A DNA stretch of 64,000 bases from Ryuthela nishihirai. Taxonomy: Eukaryota > Arthropoda > Arachnida > Araneae > Heptathelidae. Location of the stretch: NCBI GenBank assembly GCA_038380435.1, contig JAWZYU010000752.1, positions 1-64,000 on the forward strand. The letters run 5' to 3'. Position numbers and translations under genes: made by a program. Position 1 is the stretch's first letter, and every line of letters starts with the position of its first letter. This document shows, one piece after another, positions 41,813-52,800 of this stretch. The notes under the pieces were generated by a model that saw nothing but the letters and a program-made list of their open reading frames with translations, was not told where the DNA came from and made no database searches.

Positions 41813-44800
41813 TAAACATTTGGAGTCAAAGAATGTAAAGATTTGTCAGCAAAGCATGTCAGATGATGCTGTGAGGATTTAGAGGCAAATCATTTGGAGT
41901 CAAAGAATATAAGGATTTGTCAGCAAAGCTTGTCAGAGAATACTGAAAGGATTTAGAAGCCAATCATTTGGAGTCAAGGAATACAAGAATTTGTCAGCAA
42001 AACATGTCAGAGAATGCTGGAAGGATTTAGAAGCAAATCATTTGTAGTCAAAGAATATAAGGATTTGTCAGCAAAGCATGTCAGAGAATGCCTGAAGGAT
42101 TTAGAGGCAAATCATTTGGAATCAAAGAATATAAGGATTTGTCAGCAAAGCTTGTCAGAGAATACTGGAAGGATTTAGAAGCAAATCATTAGGAGTCAAA
42201 GAATATAAGGATTTGTCAGCAAAGCATGTCAGAGAATGCTGGAAGGATTTAGAGGCAAATCATTTGGAGTCAAAGAATATAAGGATTTGTCAGCAAAGCA
42301 TGTCAGAGAATGCTGGAAGGATTTAGAAGCAAATCATTTGGAGTCAAAGAATATAAGGATTTGTCAGCAAAGCATGTCAGAGAATGCTGGAAGGATTTAG
42401 AGGCAAATCATTTGGAGTCAAAGAATATAAGGATTTGTCAGCAAAGCATGTCAGAGAATGCTGGAAGGATTTAGAGGCAAATCATTTGGAATCAAAGAAT
42501 ATAAGGATTTGTCAGCAAAGCTTGTCAGAGAATACTGGAAGGATTTAGAAGCCAATCATTTGGAGTCAAGGAATATAAGAATTTGTCAGCAAAACATGTC
42601 AGAGAATGCTGGAAGGATTTAGAGGCAAATCATTTGGAATCAAAGAATATAAGGATTTGTCAGCAAAGTTTGTCAGAGAATACTGGAAGGATTTAGAAGC
42701 CAATCATTTGGAGTCAAGGAATACAAGAATTTGTCAGCAAAACATGTCAGAGAATACTGGAAGGATTTAGAAGCAAATCATTTGGAGTTAAAGAATATAA
42801 GAATTTGTCAGCAAAGAATGTCAGAGAATACTGGAAGGATTTAGAGGCAAATCGTTTGGAGTCTAAGAATATAAGGATTTGTCAGCAAAGAATGTCAGAG
42901 AATACTGCAAGGATTTAGAGGCAAATCATTTGGAGTCAAAGAATATAAGGATTTGTCAGCAAAACATGTCAGAGAATGCTGGAAGGATTTAGAGGCAAAT
43001 CATTTGGAGTCAAAGAATATAAGGATTTGTCAGCAAAGCATGTCAGAGAATGCTGGAAGGATTTAGAGGCAAATCATTTGGAGTCAAAGAATATAAGGAT
43101 TTGTCAGCAAAGCATGTCAGAGAATGCTGGAAGGATTTAGAGGCAAATCATTTGGAATCAAAGAATATAAGGATTTGTCAGCAAAGCTTGTCAGAGAATA
43201 CTGGAAGGATTTAGAAGCCAATCATTTGGAGTCAAGGAATACAAGAATTTGTCAGCAAAACATGTCAGAGAATGCTGGAAGGATTTAGAAGCAAATCATT
43301 TGTAGTCAAAGAATATAAGGATTTGTCAGCAAAACATGTCAGAGAATGCTGGAAGGATTTAGAGGCAAATCATTTGGAGTCAAAGAATATAAGGATTTGT
43401 CAGCAAAGCATGTCAGAGAATGCTGGAAGGATTTAGAGGCAAATCATTTGGAGTCAAAGAATATAAGGATTTGTCAGCAAAGCATGTCAGAGAATGCTGG
43501 AAGGATTTAGAGGCAAATCATTTGGAGTCAAAGAATATAAGGATTTGTCAATAAAGCATGTCAGAGAATGCTGGAAGGATTTAGAGGCAAATCATTTGGA
43601 ATCAAAGAATATAAGGATTTGTCAGCAAAGCCTTCCAGTATTCTTTGTCAGAGAATACTGGAAGGATTTAGAAGCCAATCATTTGGAGTCAAGGAATATA
43701 AGAATTTGTCAGCAAAACATGTAAGAGAATGCTGGAAGGATTTAGAAGCCAATCATTTGGAGTCAAAGAATACAAGAATTTGTCAGCAAAACATGTCAGA
43801 GAATGCTGGAAGGATTTAGAAGCAAATCATTTGGAGTCAAAGAATATAAGGATTTGTCAGCAAAGCATGTCAGAGAATGCTGGAAGGATTTAGAGGCAAA
43901 TCATTTGGAGTCAAAGAACATAAGGATTTGTCAGCAAAGCATGTCAGAGAATGCAGGAAGGATTTAGAGGCAAATCATTTGGAATCAAAGAATATAAGGA
44001 TTTGTCAGCAAAGCTTGTCAGAGAATACTGGAAGGATTTAGAAGCCAAACATTTGGAGTCAAGGAATATAAGAATTTGTCAGCAAAACATGTCAGAGAAC
44101 GCTGGAAGGATTTAGAAGCAAATCATTTGGAGTCAAAGAATGTAAGAATTTGTCAGCAAAGCATGTCAGAGAATGCTGGAAGGATTTAGAGGCAAATCAT
44201 TTGGAGTCAAAGAATATAAGGATTTGTCAGCAAAGCATGTCAGAGAATGCTGGAAGGATTTAGAGGCAAATCATTTGGAGTCAAAGAACATAAGGATTTG
44301 TCAGCAAAGCTTGTCAGAGAATACTGGAAGGATTTAGAAGCCAATCATTTGGAGTCAAGGAATATAAGAATTTGTCAGCAAAACATGTCAGAGAATGCTG
44401 GAAGGATTTAGAGGCAAATCATTTGGAATCAAAGAATATAAGGATTTGTCAGCAAAGCTTGTCAGAGAATACTGGAAGGATTTAGAAGCCAATCATTTGG
44501 AGTCAAGGAATATAATAATTTGTCAGGAAAACATGTCAGAGAATGCTGGAAGGATTTAGAGGCAAATCATTTGGAATCAAAGAATATAAGGATTTGTCAG
44601 CAAAGCTTGTCAGAGAATACTGGAAGGATTTAGAAGCCAATCATTTGGAGTCAAGGAATATAATAATTTGTCAGCAAAACATGTCAGAGAATGCTGGAAG
44701 GATTTAGAGGCAAATCATTTGGAATCAAAGAATATAAGGATTTGTCAGCAAAGCTTGTCAGAGAATGCTGGAAGGATTTAGAAGCAAATCATTTGGAGTC

Positions 44801-44890
44801 AAGGAATATAAAAATTTGTCAGCAAAACATGTCAGAGAATACTGGAAGGATTTAGAAGCAAATCATTTGGAGTCAAAGAATTGTCAGAAA
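41813..44890. repeat. 74 bp satellite array, about 41 copies
   Basis: Unit of 74 bp: AAGCATGTCAGAGAATGCTG, GAAGGATTTAGAGGCAAATC, ATTTGGAGTCAAAGAATATA, AGGATTTGTCAGCA. Two main unit types alternate (GCATGTC...GAATGC versus GCTTGTC...GAATACTGG...AAGCC), giving multi-unit patterns. One unit near 43630 contains an inserted inverted word (CCTTCCAGTATTC). The period is not a multiple of three, so long frames do not form. Degenerate units extend to about 45080. Confidence 0.96.
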
Positions 44891-45184
44891 AGCATTTGGA
44901 TGTAAGGATTTGGCAATAAATTTTTTGGAGTCGAGACAATGAGAATTCGGAAGTAAATAATATGAAATGAAAGAATATAAAAATTGTACACTAAATGATT
45001 TGGAGTCAAGTATTGAGGGTCTGGCTAAATCATTTTAGTTAAACGTTGAGGTTCTGGCGGGAAATCATTTGGAGTCAATATAAAGATTTCGAATTAAATC
45101 ATGTAAAGGCAAAAGTAGTTAATCACTATTTGGTTGTTTAAGTTTCAAGACAACAATCGGAGTAAAGCAAAAAGTTGTCTTCAG

Positions 45185-45290
45185 CTGGGTGAGATCCGAA
45201 CCGACGACCTCTTTATAATATATCAGGTGCTCTGACCACTGAGCTACCAGCCACTAATCAATGTCTCCTTTATTGCTAATGTCAAGTCAT
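45185..45290 (-). mobile_element. SINE-C copy with tRNA-like head
   Basis: On the minus strand: AATAAAGGAGACATTGATTA then GGCTGGTAGCTCAGTGGTCA, GAGCACCTGATATATTATAA and CGGTTCGGATCTCACCC. A and B boxes are well formed, while the anticodon arm is expanded, so a functional tRNA is unlikely. A diverged relative is at 30925-31085. Confidence 0.6.
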
Positions 45291-45489
45291 ACACCATGGG
45301 ATCAGTCACTGCCTTTTGAGTGCATTTGGAGACTGTTCTTCAGTTACACTCCAGGTTAGAGTGAAACACGGGAGGAGTCATGACCAGCCAAGCACGTCGT
45401 GAATGAAATTTTCTTGAGCAAATCTAAATCTGTTTCACTTTTGGTACGATCCCTAGAAGGGGCGGATTTAAAGACCAAGATCCAGTGAC

Positions 45490-46260
45490 GGAGCACCTGA
45501 ACTATATTGCGAAGCCCTACGGAACGATATTGTATTGTGAAGGCCTACGGAGCACCTGAATGATATTGTGAAATCTACGGAACATCTGAACGATATTGTG
45601 AAATCTGCGGAACACGTGAACGATATCGTGAAGCACTACTGAACACCTGAAGGATATTGTGACATCCTATGGAGCATCTGAGCGATATAGTGAAGTCCTA
45701 TGGAGCACCTGAACGATACTGTGAAGTCCTATGGAGCACCTGAACGGTATTGCGAAGACCTACGGAATGATATTGTATTGTGAAGGCCTACGGAACACCT
45801 GAATGATGTTATGAAATCTACGGAACATCTGAACTATATTTTGAAATCTGCGGAACACGTGAACGATATCGTGAAGCACTACTGAACACCTGAACGATAT
45901 TGTGACGTCCTATGGAGCACCTGAGCGATATTGTAAACTCCTATGGAACACCTGAACAATATTGCGAAATCGTATGAAATACCTGAACGATATTGTGAAG
46001 CACTACTGAACACCTGAACTATACTGTCAAGTCCTGCGGAACATCTAAAAGTTGCTGTGAAGTCCTACGGAACACCTGAACAACATTGTGAAGTCCCATG
46101 CGGCACCTGAACGATATTATGAAGTTCTAGGGAACCGCTGAACGATATTGTGAAGTCCTAGTCTACGGAACTCTGAACGATATTATGAATCCCTACTGAA
46201 CCCCTGAACGCTATTGCGAATTCCTGTGGAATTGTAAGGTCCTACGGAACCCCTCAACGG
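45490..46260. repeat. Degenerate ~31 bp tandem array
   Basis: Repeated GAACGATATTGTGAAGTCCT plus ATGGAGCACCT words, about 24 units with substitutions and small indels. A duplicated multi-unit block is visible (CTACGGAATGATATTGTATTG type at about 45520 and 45760). Confidence 0.88.
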
Positions 46261-46467
46261 ATTTCCCATAAAACCCAAATTTATACCATAAAAAAAACAT
46301 CTTCCCCGTTACTCATCCGACTTCACCAAAAGAAAGAGAGGGCTTCTATTTTTCAAAAGATAGTTTTCATACTCATTATAATTAATCCTTCCACCATAGA
46401 ATTAGTCTCGAAGGCAATTTTAATTCTTCAGTGTGAGACCTAATATTTCTTTTTCCTTGCACAATTA

Positions 46468-46757
46468 CTCCGCAAAATTCCCCGCCCTGCCCTCAGTAGG
46501 GGACACCGATGGGCTTGGAAAGGCCGCTGTCCGTCGGATGTTAAGCCGTGGCCCCGTGTGCGGGAGAGCCATACCTTGTGCACGTTAAAGAACACGCTGG
46601 ATGGCCTTGACGGGAGGCTACCATCTGTCTCCCAACAGCTGTTCCAGTGGGTCCCCTCCCCCAACCTTCTCTGAGCCTTCGGGGTCGATGTGACCTGGCC
46701 ATTTACCCTATGGTGTGCAAAAAAGTGCCGCTCAGAGGTAAAACAACCCAACCCAAA
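46468..46757 (+). mobile_element. SINE-A, 5'-truncated, with 14 bp target-site duplication
   Basis: Starts within the core at CTCCGCAAAATTCC, so it has no tRNA head. TCCTTGCACAATTA flanks it at 46454-46467 and 46758-46771. Confidence 0.93.
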
Positions 46758-46771
46758 TCCTTGCACAATTA

Positions 46772-47162
46772 CAGCAATTTTTTGGGCGAATTTTGGATAA
46801 ATTAACTGACAGTTCTTCTTTCACTGACAACGTAGGATTTCTATGTTTATTTTTTATGTTTGAGAGATTAAAAAGCTGTTAACATAGATAGTGATTGAAA
46901 GCTGAAATAAAAGATAATTGGCTTTTTTGAGAATTGCAGAAAATATTCTTCTTTGGTCGGCAATCCAGACTTTTTGCAGAACCCGCGAAAACTGCTCGCT
47001 GAACAAAAAATGTCGGAAACATTCCTTTAGATTTTAGTGAGTGTCTTCAGCAGTTAATTTAGTGAAAATGCGTTGTGCAAATTTATGAGTGACAATTCCA
47101 GTTAAAACTTGAACGACACTTTCTTTCCAATGCTGAGAGAATTTGTGTTCTTCTGTAGATTC
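46772..47162. other. AT-rich interval
   Basis: No feature recognised between two SINE-A copies. Confidence 0.45.
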
Positions 47163-47174
47163 GATGGACTTAGG

Positions 47175-47470
47175 TTGTTGGGTTGTTTTACCTCTGAGCG
47201 GCACTTTTTTGCACACCATGGGCTAAATGGCCAGGTCACATGGACCCCGAAGGCTCAGAGAAGGTTGGGGCAGGGGACCCACTGGAACAGCTGTTGGGAG
47301 ACAGATGGTAGCCTCCCGTCAAGCCCATCCAGCGTGTTCTTTAACTTGCAAAGAGTATGGCTCTCCCGCACAAGGGGGCCATGGCTTAACGTCCCATCCG
47401 ACGGACGGCGGCCTTTCCAAGCCCATCGGTGTCCCCTACTGACCGTGGGCAGGGCGGAGAATTTTGCGGC
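47175..47470 (-). mobile_element. SINE-A, 5'-truncated, with target-site duplication
   Basis: Lacks the tRNA head. GATGGACTTAGG at 47163-47174 and GATGAACTTAGG at 47471-47482 are the duplicates (one mismatch). Confidence 0.92.
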
Positions 47471-48517
47471 GATGAACTTAGGAATAGACAGTTTCGCTTG
47501 CAAAGTCAACTATACATCATAAACTGATTTTTAAATGTAGAAATCGAATAAAATCTTAACATGTTTGCGTCATGCAGCACATATTACGACACTCTTAATA
47601 CTTTTCTGACCTTTTTAAACTCCCAACTCTAATCGTTGTGATTTAATTCTGATACTCATCAACTAAATCTAGAAACAATTCCAACTTTGATTTTCGGTAC
47701 GACGATATTGAAACTGAATTGACTGGCCTTTTCATGGATAAGATGATCGCGCATTAAATAAATGTTGTTTCAAATAAAGAATGCCATTTCATTAATGTGT
47801 ACAAATCTTTAAACTAAAAAGGTAAGAACTCTCCTTTTCCAAAGAGTTCCTCTTCCATTAAATGTAAAGACTGTTGAGCCAAACATGAACGCTCTACACT
47901 TTGTTTCTCTCACAATAAGAATTCTTGCTTCGCCTATACTTTAGCCACGAAAAGTTAGTTCCAAAGAGAATTCCTAAACAAGAGCAAGAAGCTTCATCAA
48001 ATTTCGTCCAACTAACGAAATGGATTTAAACTCACACACACAAATAACTGAAGCGGATAAATTTTGAGCACATTCTGTAAAACATCCCATAGATCCCGTT
48101 TCTGCGGTTTGTGTTATCTGTCACTCGTTCATTGATAGGGAGGAAACAAATTCTTCCGCTACTTCACCCCTCTATCTCTCTCTTCTACCCCCCCCCCCTC
48201 CCACCACCAGTTTTCCTGCTTGGCACCCGCACTGGCCTGTTAAGTTCTCTTCTCCATTAAATCGCGTTTGAATTTTCGTCAAGTGCTCTGGTTTCGAGAG
48301 CTGTTGTGGAGCCACTTCATGTCTTTAGTGAGCCTCTCCGAACAGCTTTTCAAATGAAAGGCTGTTTTGAATTGAAGGATGGGAGCGTTTCGGTGGTTTA
48401 CAATAGCCTTTGAAGCCTGATCGTTTACCGGTGGAGATATTCACACGCACGCACGCACGCACATACGTGCACGGACCAATTCGTTTCGCGAGAAAGAGAA
48501 GAGGAGGCAGATGCCAA

Positions 48518-48525
48518 TATAAAAG
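48518..48525 (+). promoter_or_regulatory. TATA-box candidate
   Basis: TATAAAAG in a GC-richer context, with no convincing initiator at +30. A 59-codon ATG frame (48680-48859) lies 160 bases downstream. Suggestive only. Confidence 0.25.
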
Positions 48526-48679
48526 TTTGGCTGGTTACATCTCGGTATTTCGCAGGTAGCAATCCTCTTCCTCCTCCTCTTCTTCTTGCTCACAAGTTAC
48601 ACCTGACTTTGGGTTTAAGAGTGCAGAGTCGACTCTTGGATCCTCCTCTTCCACTGCCTATCTCACGTTCTGCCTTTTC

Positions 48680-48859
48680 ATGGCATCAACGCTTGTGACG
48701 TTGCATCACTTGCTAATGCGAGGAACTTTTCGGAACATCAAACGCGATCTTTTGAGTAGGTGGCGTTCAAACGAAATGCAAACGCAAATAAAGCTTCCAG
48801 AAAAGAAAAATCGCCGTGTTCGGAATCTTTCTTTTTTCGCACCTTCTGTAACCACCTAA
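48680..48859 (+). CDS. Possible small ORF (59 codons), unrecognised
   Basis: ATG at 48680 to TAA at 48857-48859; peptide begins MASTLVTLHHLL and is Arg/Lys-rich (NIKRDLLSRWRSN). No domain recognised. Its only support is its position downstream of a TATA-like motif in a repeat-free segment. It may equally be chance or a first exon. Confidence 0.15.
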   Translation: MASTLVTLHHLLMRGTFRNIKRDLLSRWRSNEMQTQIKLPEKKNRRVRNLSFFAPSVTT

Positions 48860-49163
48860 GAGAGAACTTCCTGGAAGTCTTTAAGTTTGATTTTTGCCTG
48901 ATTAGTGCTGATCGTCATTCTGAAAATTAAAGAGAAATAAAGGGGGTTTTTGTACGATTTTTTTTTTTACATGGAACGGAGAAAGAATTGAAATTCAATT
49001 CGCCAGTTTGTGTTAAAGATGATTTTTAAATTGTTTTTCACCTTCTTAAAAAACGTGGGAAATTTTTTTATGCGAAAATAAAACTGAAAATTAATTAACT
49101 ACTCAATCAAATATATCATGATTTAAATTAATATTCTTTCGTCAGACTATTGTCTTACCTCTG

Positions 49164-49456
49164 GGTTTTGTTGTTTTACCTCTGAGCGGCACTTTTTTGC
49201 ACACCATAGGCTAAAGGGCCAGGTCACAAGGACCCCGAAGGCTCAGAGAAGGTTGGGGGAGGGGACCCACTGGAATAGCTGTTTGGAGACAGACCATCCA
49301 GCGTGTTCTTTAACGTGCACAGGGTATGGCTTACCGTCCCATCCGACGGACGGCGCCCTTTCCAAGCCCATCGGTGTCCCCTACTGACCGTGGGCAGGGC
49401 GGGAAATTTTGCGGAGATAAATTTCAACGCTGACCCAGCAGGGACTCGAACCTAGG
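49164..49456 (-). mobile_element. SINE-A, truncated, with target-site duplication
   Basis: GTCTTACCTCTG flanks it at 49152-49163 and 49457-49468. It ends in the B-box region, and an internal deletion removes part of the core (GTATGGCTTACCGTCCC). Confidence 0.9.
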
Positions 49457-49468
49457 GTCTTACCTCTG

Positions 49469-49915
49469 AGCTGTGCTTTTGTGTACTGATTGGATTAAAT
49501 GGACAGGGCACAAGGACTCCAACAAATCAGAGCTGGGTATTGGAAGGAGACAAAATGAACAGCTGTTAAGAGAGGGAATGAAGTCTCTCATCATCGCCAT
49601 TTATTAAAACTTTTTTTTTCCAAAAATATAGTGAACTTCCTTTTCAGATTCTTTTGCCGAATTTTTTTATAACCTCAATTTTTTTTCCTCTCATTGAGAA
49701 AGAGAACATCAGAGAGGTTGGTAAAGCCAGCTAGCACCAGGTAGGATGTTAAGCCGCGTCTCCGTGTTCAGGGGAATATATCTTGTGCATGTTAATGGAC
49801 ATGCTGAATGGTTTCCTAGCAACTATCCGATGAATTCCATTCTCCCATCAGCCTTGAACCCTTGGAACCCTTGGAAAAGTGTGCAAAAAAGTGCCGCTCA
49901 GAAGTAAAACAACCC
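49469..49915. mobile_element. Old SINE-A fragments
   Basis: Decayed minus-strand pieces (AAATGGACAGGGCACAAGG, GAACAGCTGTTAAGAG) up to about 49600, then plus-strand pieces (GGATGTTAAGCCGCGTC, GTGCCGCTCAGAAG) to about 49915. Confidence 0.6.
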
Positions 49916-49941
49916 AACATCTGCCTGAGTCAACAGCATTG

Positions 49942-50160
49942 TACAGTCGCTCAAAAAAGTATCCGAACGCTATGGTTGATTACAGAATTCAGGAAAAAAT
50001 ATCTGGCAACAATTTTTTTTAGAAATCGGTGATCTGGCAACCTTCGTGTCACGTGACACGAAGTTGCCAGATCACTGATTTCTAAAAAGATCTTTGACAG
50101 ATATTTTATCTGAATTCTGTAATCAACCACGGTGTTCGGATACTTTTTTGAGCGACTGTA
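49942..50160. mobile_element. MITE-P, complete palindromic copy
   Basis: 219 bp from TACAGTCGCTC to GAGCGACTGTA with near-perfect arms meeting at GTGTCACGTGACAC. One base is lost in the right inner arm (CACGAAGTTGCC). Confidence 0.92.
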
Positions 50161-50250
50161 CCTTGCTGTCCATCCACCACAGAGCATTGTACCTTGCTGT
50201 CCTTGCACCACAGAGCAACATTGTACCTTGCTGTCCACCACAGAGCTATC
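50159..50250. repeat. Three short tandem copies abutting the MITE
   Basis: GTACCTTGCTGTCC...CACCACAGAGCA occurs three times with a spacing of about 30-36 bases, beginning at the terminal TA of the MITE. Confidence 0.75.
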
Positions 50251-50261
50251 GGACCCCGGTC

Positions 50262-51005
50262 CATTAGCCACCATGGGCTAAATGGACAGGTCACAAGGAC
50301 CCCGAAGGCTCAGAGAAGGTTGGGAGAGGAGACCCACTAGAACAGCTGTTAGGAGACAGATGGTAGCCTCCCGTCAAGACCATCCAGTGTGTTCTTTTGA
50401 ACCCAGTAACATGAACATGGTAAACTTACTTCAAATAAAATAATAATAAAATTAAATTATTGATGAAATATAAAAATAAATTCGTTGATATATCTCTAAG
50501 GGGTACTTTTGGCCTAAATGGTCAAGTCAAAAGGAACAAAGATTCACATATTAATAGGGAAAGGATACCCACTGGACAGCTGGTAGGAGACAGATGGAAG
50601 CCTCCCATTAAAGCCATTCAGCTTGTTCTTTAATGAGAACAGAATATGACTCTCCTGCGTACTAGACCACGGCTTATAACGATCCACCCGACGGATGGCA
50701 GCTTTTCCTACTCCGTCGGTTTGGGTTGTTCACTGGGCTAAATGGCCAGGTCACAAGGACCCCGAAAAGGTTGGGGGGATAGGGCCCACTACACAGCTTT
50801 TAGGAGACAGATGGTAACCTCCCGTCAAAACCATCCAAAGAGTTCTTTAACGTACACAGAGTATGGACATTGATGTTTGGCGTTGACCGAATGGCTACGT
50901 TCAAGTAAATAAAAACTAGGCTCTCTCGCCCACGGTGCCTCGGTTTAATGTTTTATCCGACGGACGGCAGCCTTTCCAAGCCCATCGGTGCCTAGCCAGT
51001 CGGTG
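50262..51005 (-). mobile_element. Cluster of three SINE-A fragments
   Basis: Minus-strand pieces at about 50262-50400, 50490-50730 and 50725-51005, each with CCAGGTCAC/CAAGTCAA, GGAGACAGATGG and CATCCAG words. The divergence differs, indicating separate older insertions piled up at one place. Confidence 0.7.
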
Positions 51006-51023
51006 TTCCCTTTCTCGTCGAGT

Positions 51024-51408
51024 TGTTGGGTTGGGTTGTTTTACTTCTGAGCGGCACTGTTTTGCACACCATGGGCTAAACGGACAGGTCACAAGGACCC
51101 GAAGGCTCAGAGAAGGTTGGGGGAGGAGACCCACTGGAACTGCTGTTAGGAGACAGATGGTAGCCTCCCGTCAAGGCCATCCAGCGTGTTCTTTAACGCG
51201 CACAGGGTATGGCTCTCCCGCACACGGGGCCACGGCTTAAAGTCCCATCCGACGGACGGCGGCCTTTCCAAGCCCATCGGTGTCCCCTACTGACCGTGGG
51301 CAGGGCGGGGAGTTTTGCGGAGATAAATCTCAACGCTGACCCAGCTGGGACTCGAACCTGGGAACTACAGATTACGAGCCTGGCGCGCTACCGACTGAGC
51401 CACCCCCT
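51024..51408 (-). mobile_element. SINE-A copy with target-site duplication
   Basis: Complete copy. CCCTTTCTCGTCGAGT at 51008-51023 and CCCTTCTCGTCGAGT at 51409-51423 flank it. Inserted inside an older SINE-A whose remainder (CAATGTTACACAATTTGG, GATTACGAGTCTGGCG) continues to about 51520. Confidence 0.92.
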
Positions 51409-51520
51409 CCCTTCTCGTCGAGTGCAAAGTGGGGAGAACGAAGACGAATCTCAATGTTACACAATTTGGACTCGAACTGGGACTGCAGATTACGAGTCTG
51501 GCGTGCAACTTACTAAGATA

Positions 51521-52391
51521 ACAATGAAGGCATTTCCTTTTCATATTCTATTACGAAATATGAAGTAAATGAAAAGTAAGAATACAGTGAATTTCCTGTT
51601 AGAATTCATAGTGAGCAACAAATAGAAATTAGGATGACATTGAAATTCTCTTTGATAAAAAAAAGTTCATAAATAAGTAAGCAATAAACGAAAATCAGGA
51701 TTGCATTAAATTTAATTTCCATTTGAAGTTCATGAACTCAGTAAACATTAAGCAAAAGCTAGGATCGCAGTTAATTTCCATTTAATCTTAATAATCTCAG
51801 TAAATAAAAACTAGGATCACATTTAAATTCTGTTTAAATTTCAGAAGCCGAATGAGCAGTAGGTAAAGACTAGGATCACATTGAATTTTCCTTTAGAGTT
51901 CAGAAGCAGAGTAAGTAGAAAGTAAGATTACGTTGAATTGAATTTTCATTTGAAATTTATACGCTGAGTAGGCAGTACGTAGAAAACTAGGACTACATTG
52001 AATTGAATTTCCCTTTAAAATTCGAAAGAGAAGTAAGCAGTACGCTACACGATTTGGATTACAATGCTGTTGGCTACAAAAAAACTAGGATTACATTGAA
52101 TTGAATTTTCAAAAGCAGTACGTAAAAAACTAGATTTACATTGAATTTTCCTTTAAAGTTCACCAGTCGAGTAAGTAAAAGTTAAGATTTTCTTTTAGAG
52201 CTCTTAAGCCGAATAGACAAAAGTTAGGATTTAGGCTTATTAATTTCTCTTTAAAGTTCATAAGCAGTGGGTATATAAACTAGTATTAAAGTACATTGCA
52301 TTGAATTTCCCTTCAAAGTTCATAGTCCGAATAAGCAGTACGTATATGAACTAGTATTAAAGTACATTACATTGAATTTCCCTTTAAAGTT
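51521..52391. repeat. Decayed left flank of the 60 bp satellite
   Basis: Irregular copies of ACTAGGATTACATTGAATT, TCCCTTTAAAGTTCATA and GTAAGCAGTACGTA at variable spacing. This is the old, diverged edge of the array that continues homogeneously after the SINE at 52392-52800. Confidence 0.85.
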
Positions 52392-52800
52392 GGGCGGGGG
52401 TGGCTCAGTCGGTAGCGCGCCAGGCTCGTAATCTGAAGTTCCCAGGTTCGAGTCCCAGCTGGGTCAGCGTTGAGATTTATCTCCGTAAAATTTCCCGCCC
52501 TGCCCACGGTCAGTAGGGAACACCGATGGGCTTGGAAAGGCCTCCGTGCGTCGGATGGGACGTTAAGCCGTGGCTCCGTGTACGGGAGAGCCATACCCTG
52601 TGCACGTAAAGAACACGCTGGATGGCCTTGACGGGAGGCTACCATCTGTCTCCTAACAGCTGTTCTAGTGGGTCTCCTTCCCCAACCTTCTCTGAGCCTT
52701 CGGGGTCCTTGTGACCCCGAAGGCTCAGACCTTTTGCACACCATTTAGCCCATGGTGTGCAAAAAAGTGCCGTTCAGAGGTAAAACAACCCAAACAACAA
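52392..52800 (+). mobile_element. SINE-A inserted in the 60 bp satellite
   Basis: Complete copy flanked by CCCTTTAAAGTT, a satellite word, at 52380-52391 and 52801-52812. Near its 3' end a short inverted scrap (CCCCGAAGGCTCAGACC, then TTTTGCACACCATTTAGCCC) is embedded, so the tail is rearranged. Confidence 0.93.

Larger units (their letters stand above)
47483..49151. other. Single-copy-looking interval with a GC-richer centre
   Basis: AT-rich edges. About 48100-48860 is GC-richer with a C-run at 48190, GCACGCACGCAC simple sequence at 48450, CCTCCTCTTCTTC at 48570 and a possible promoter and small frame (next entries). A candidate host segment, but no exon can be confirmed. Confidence 0.4.
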
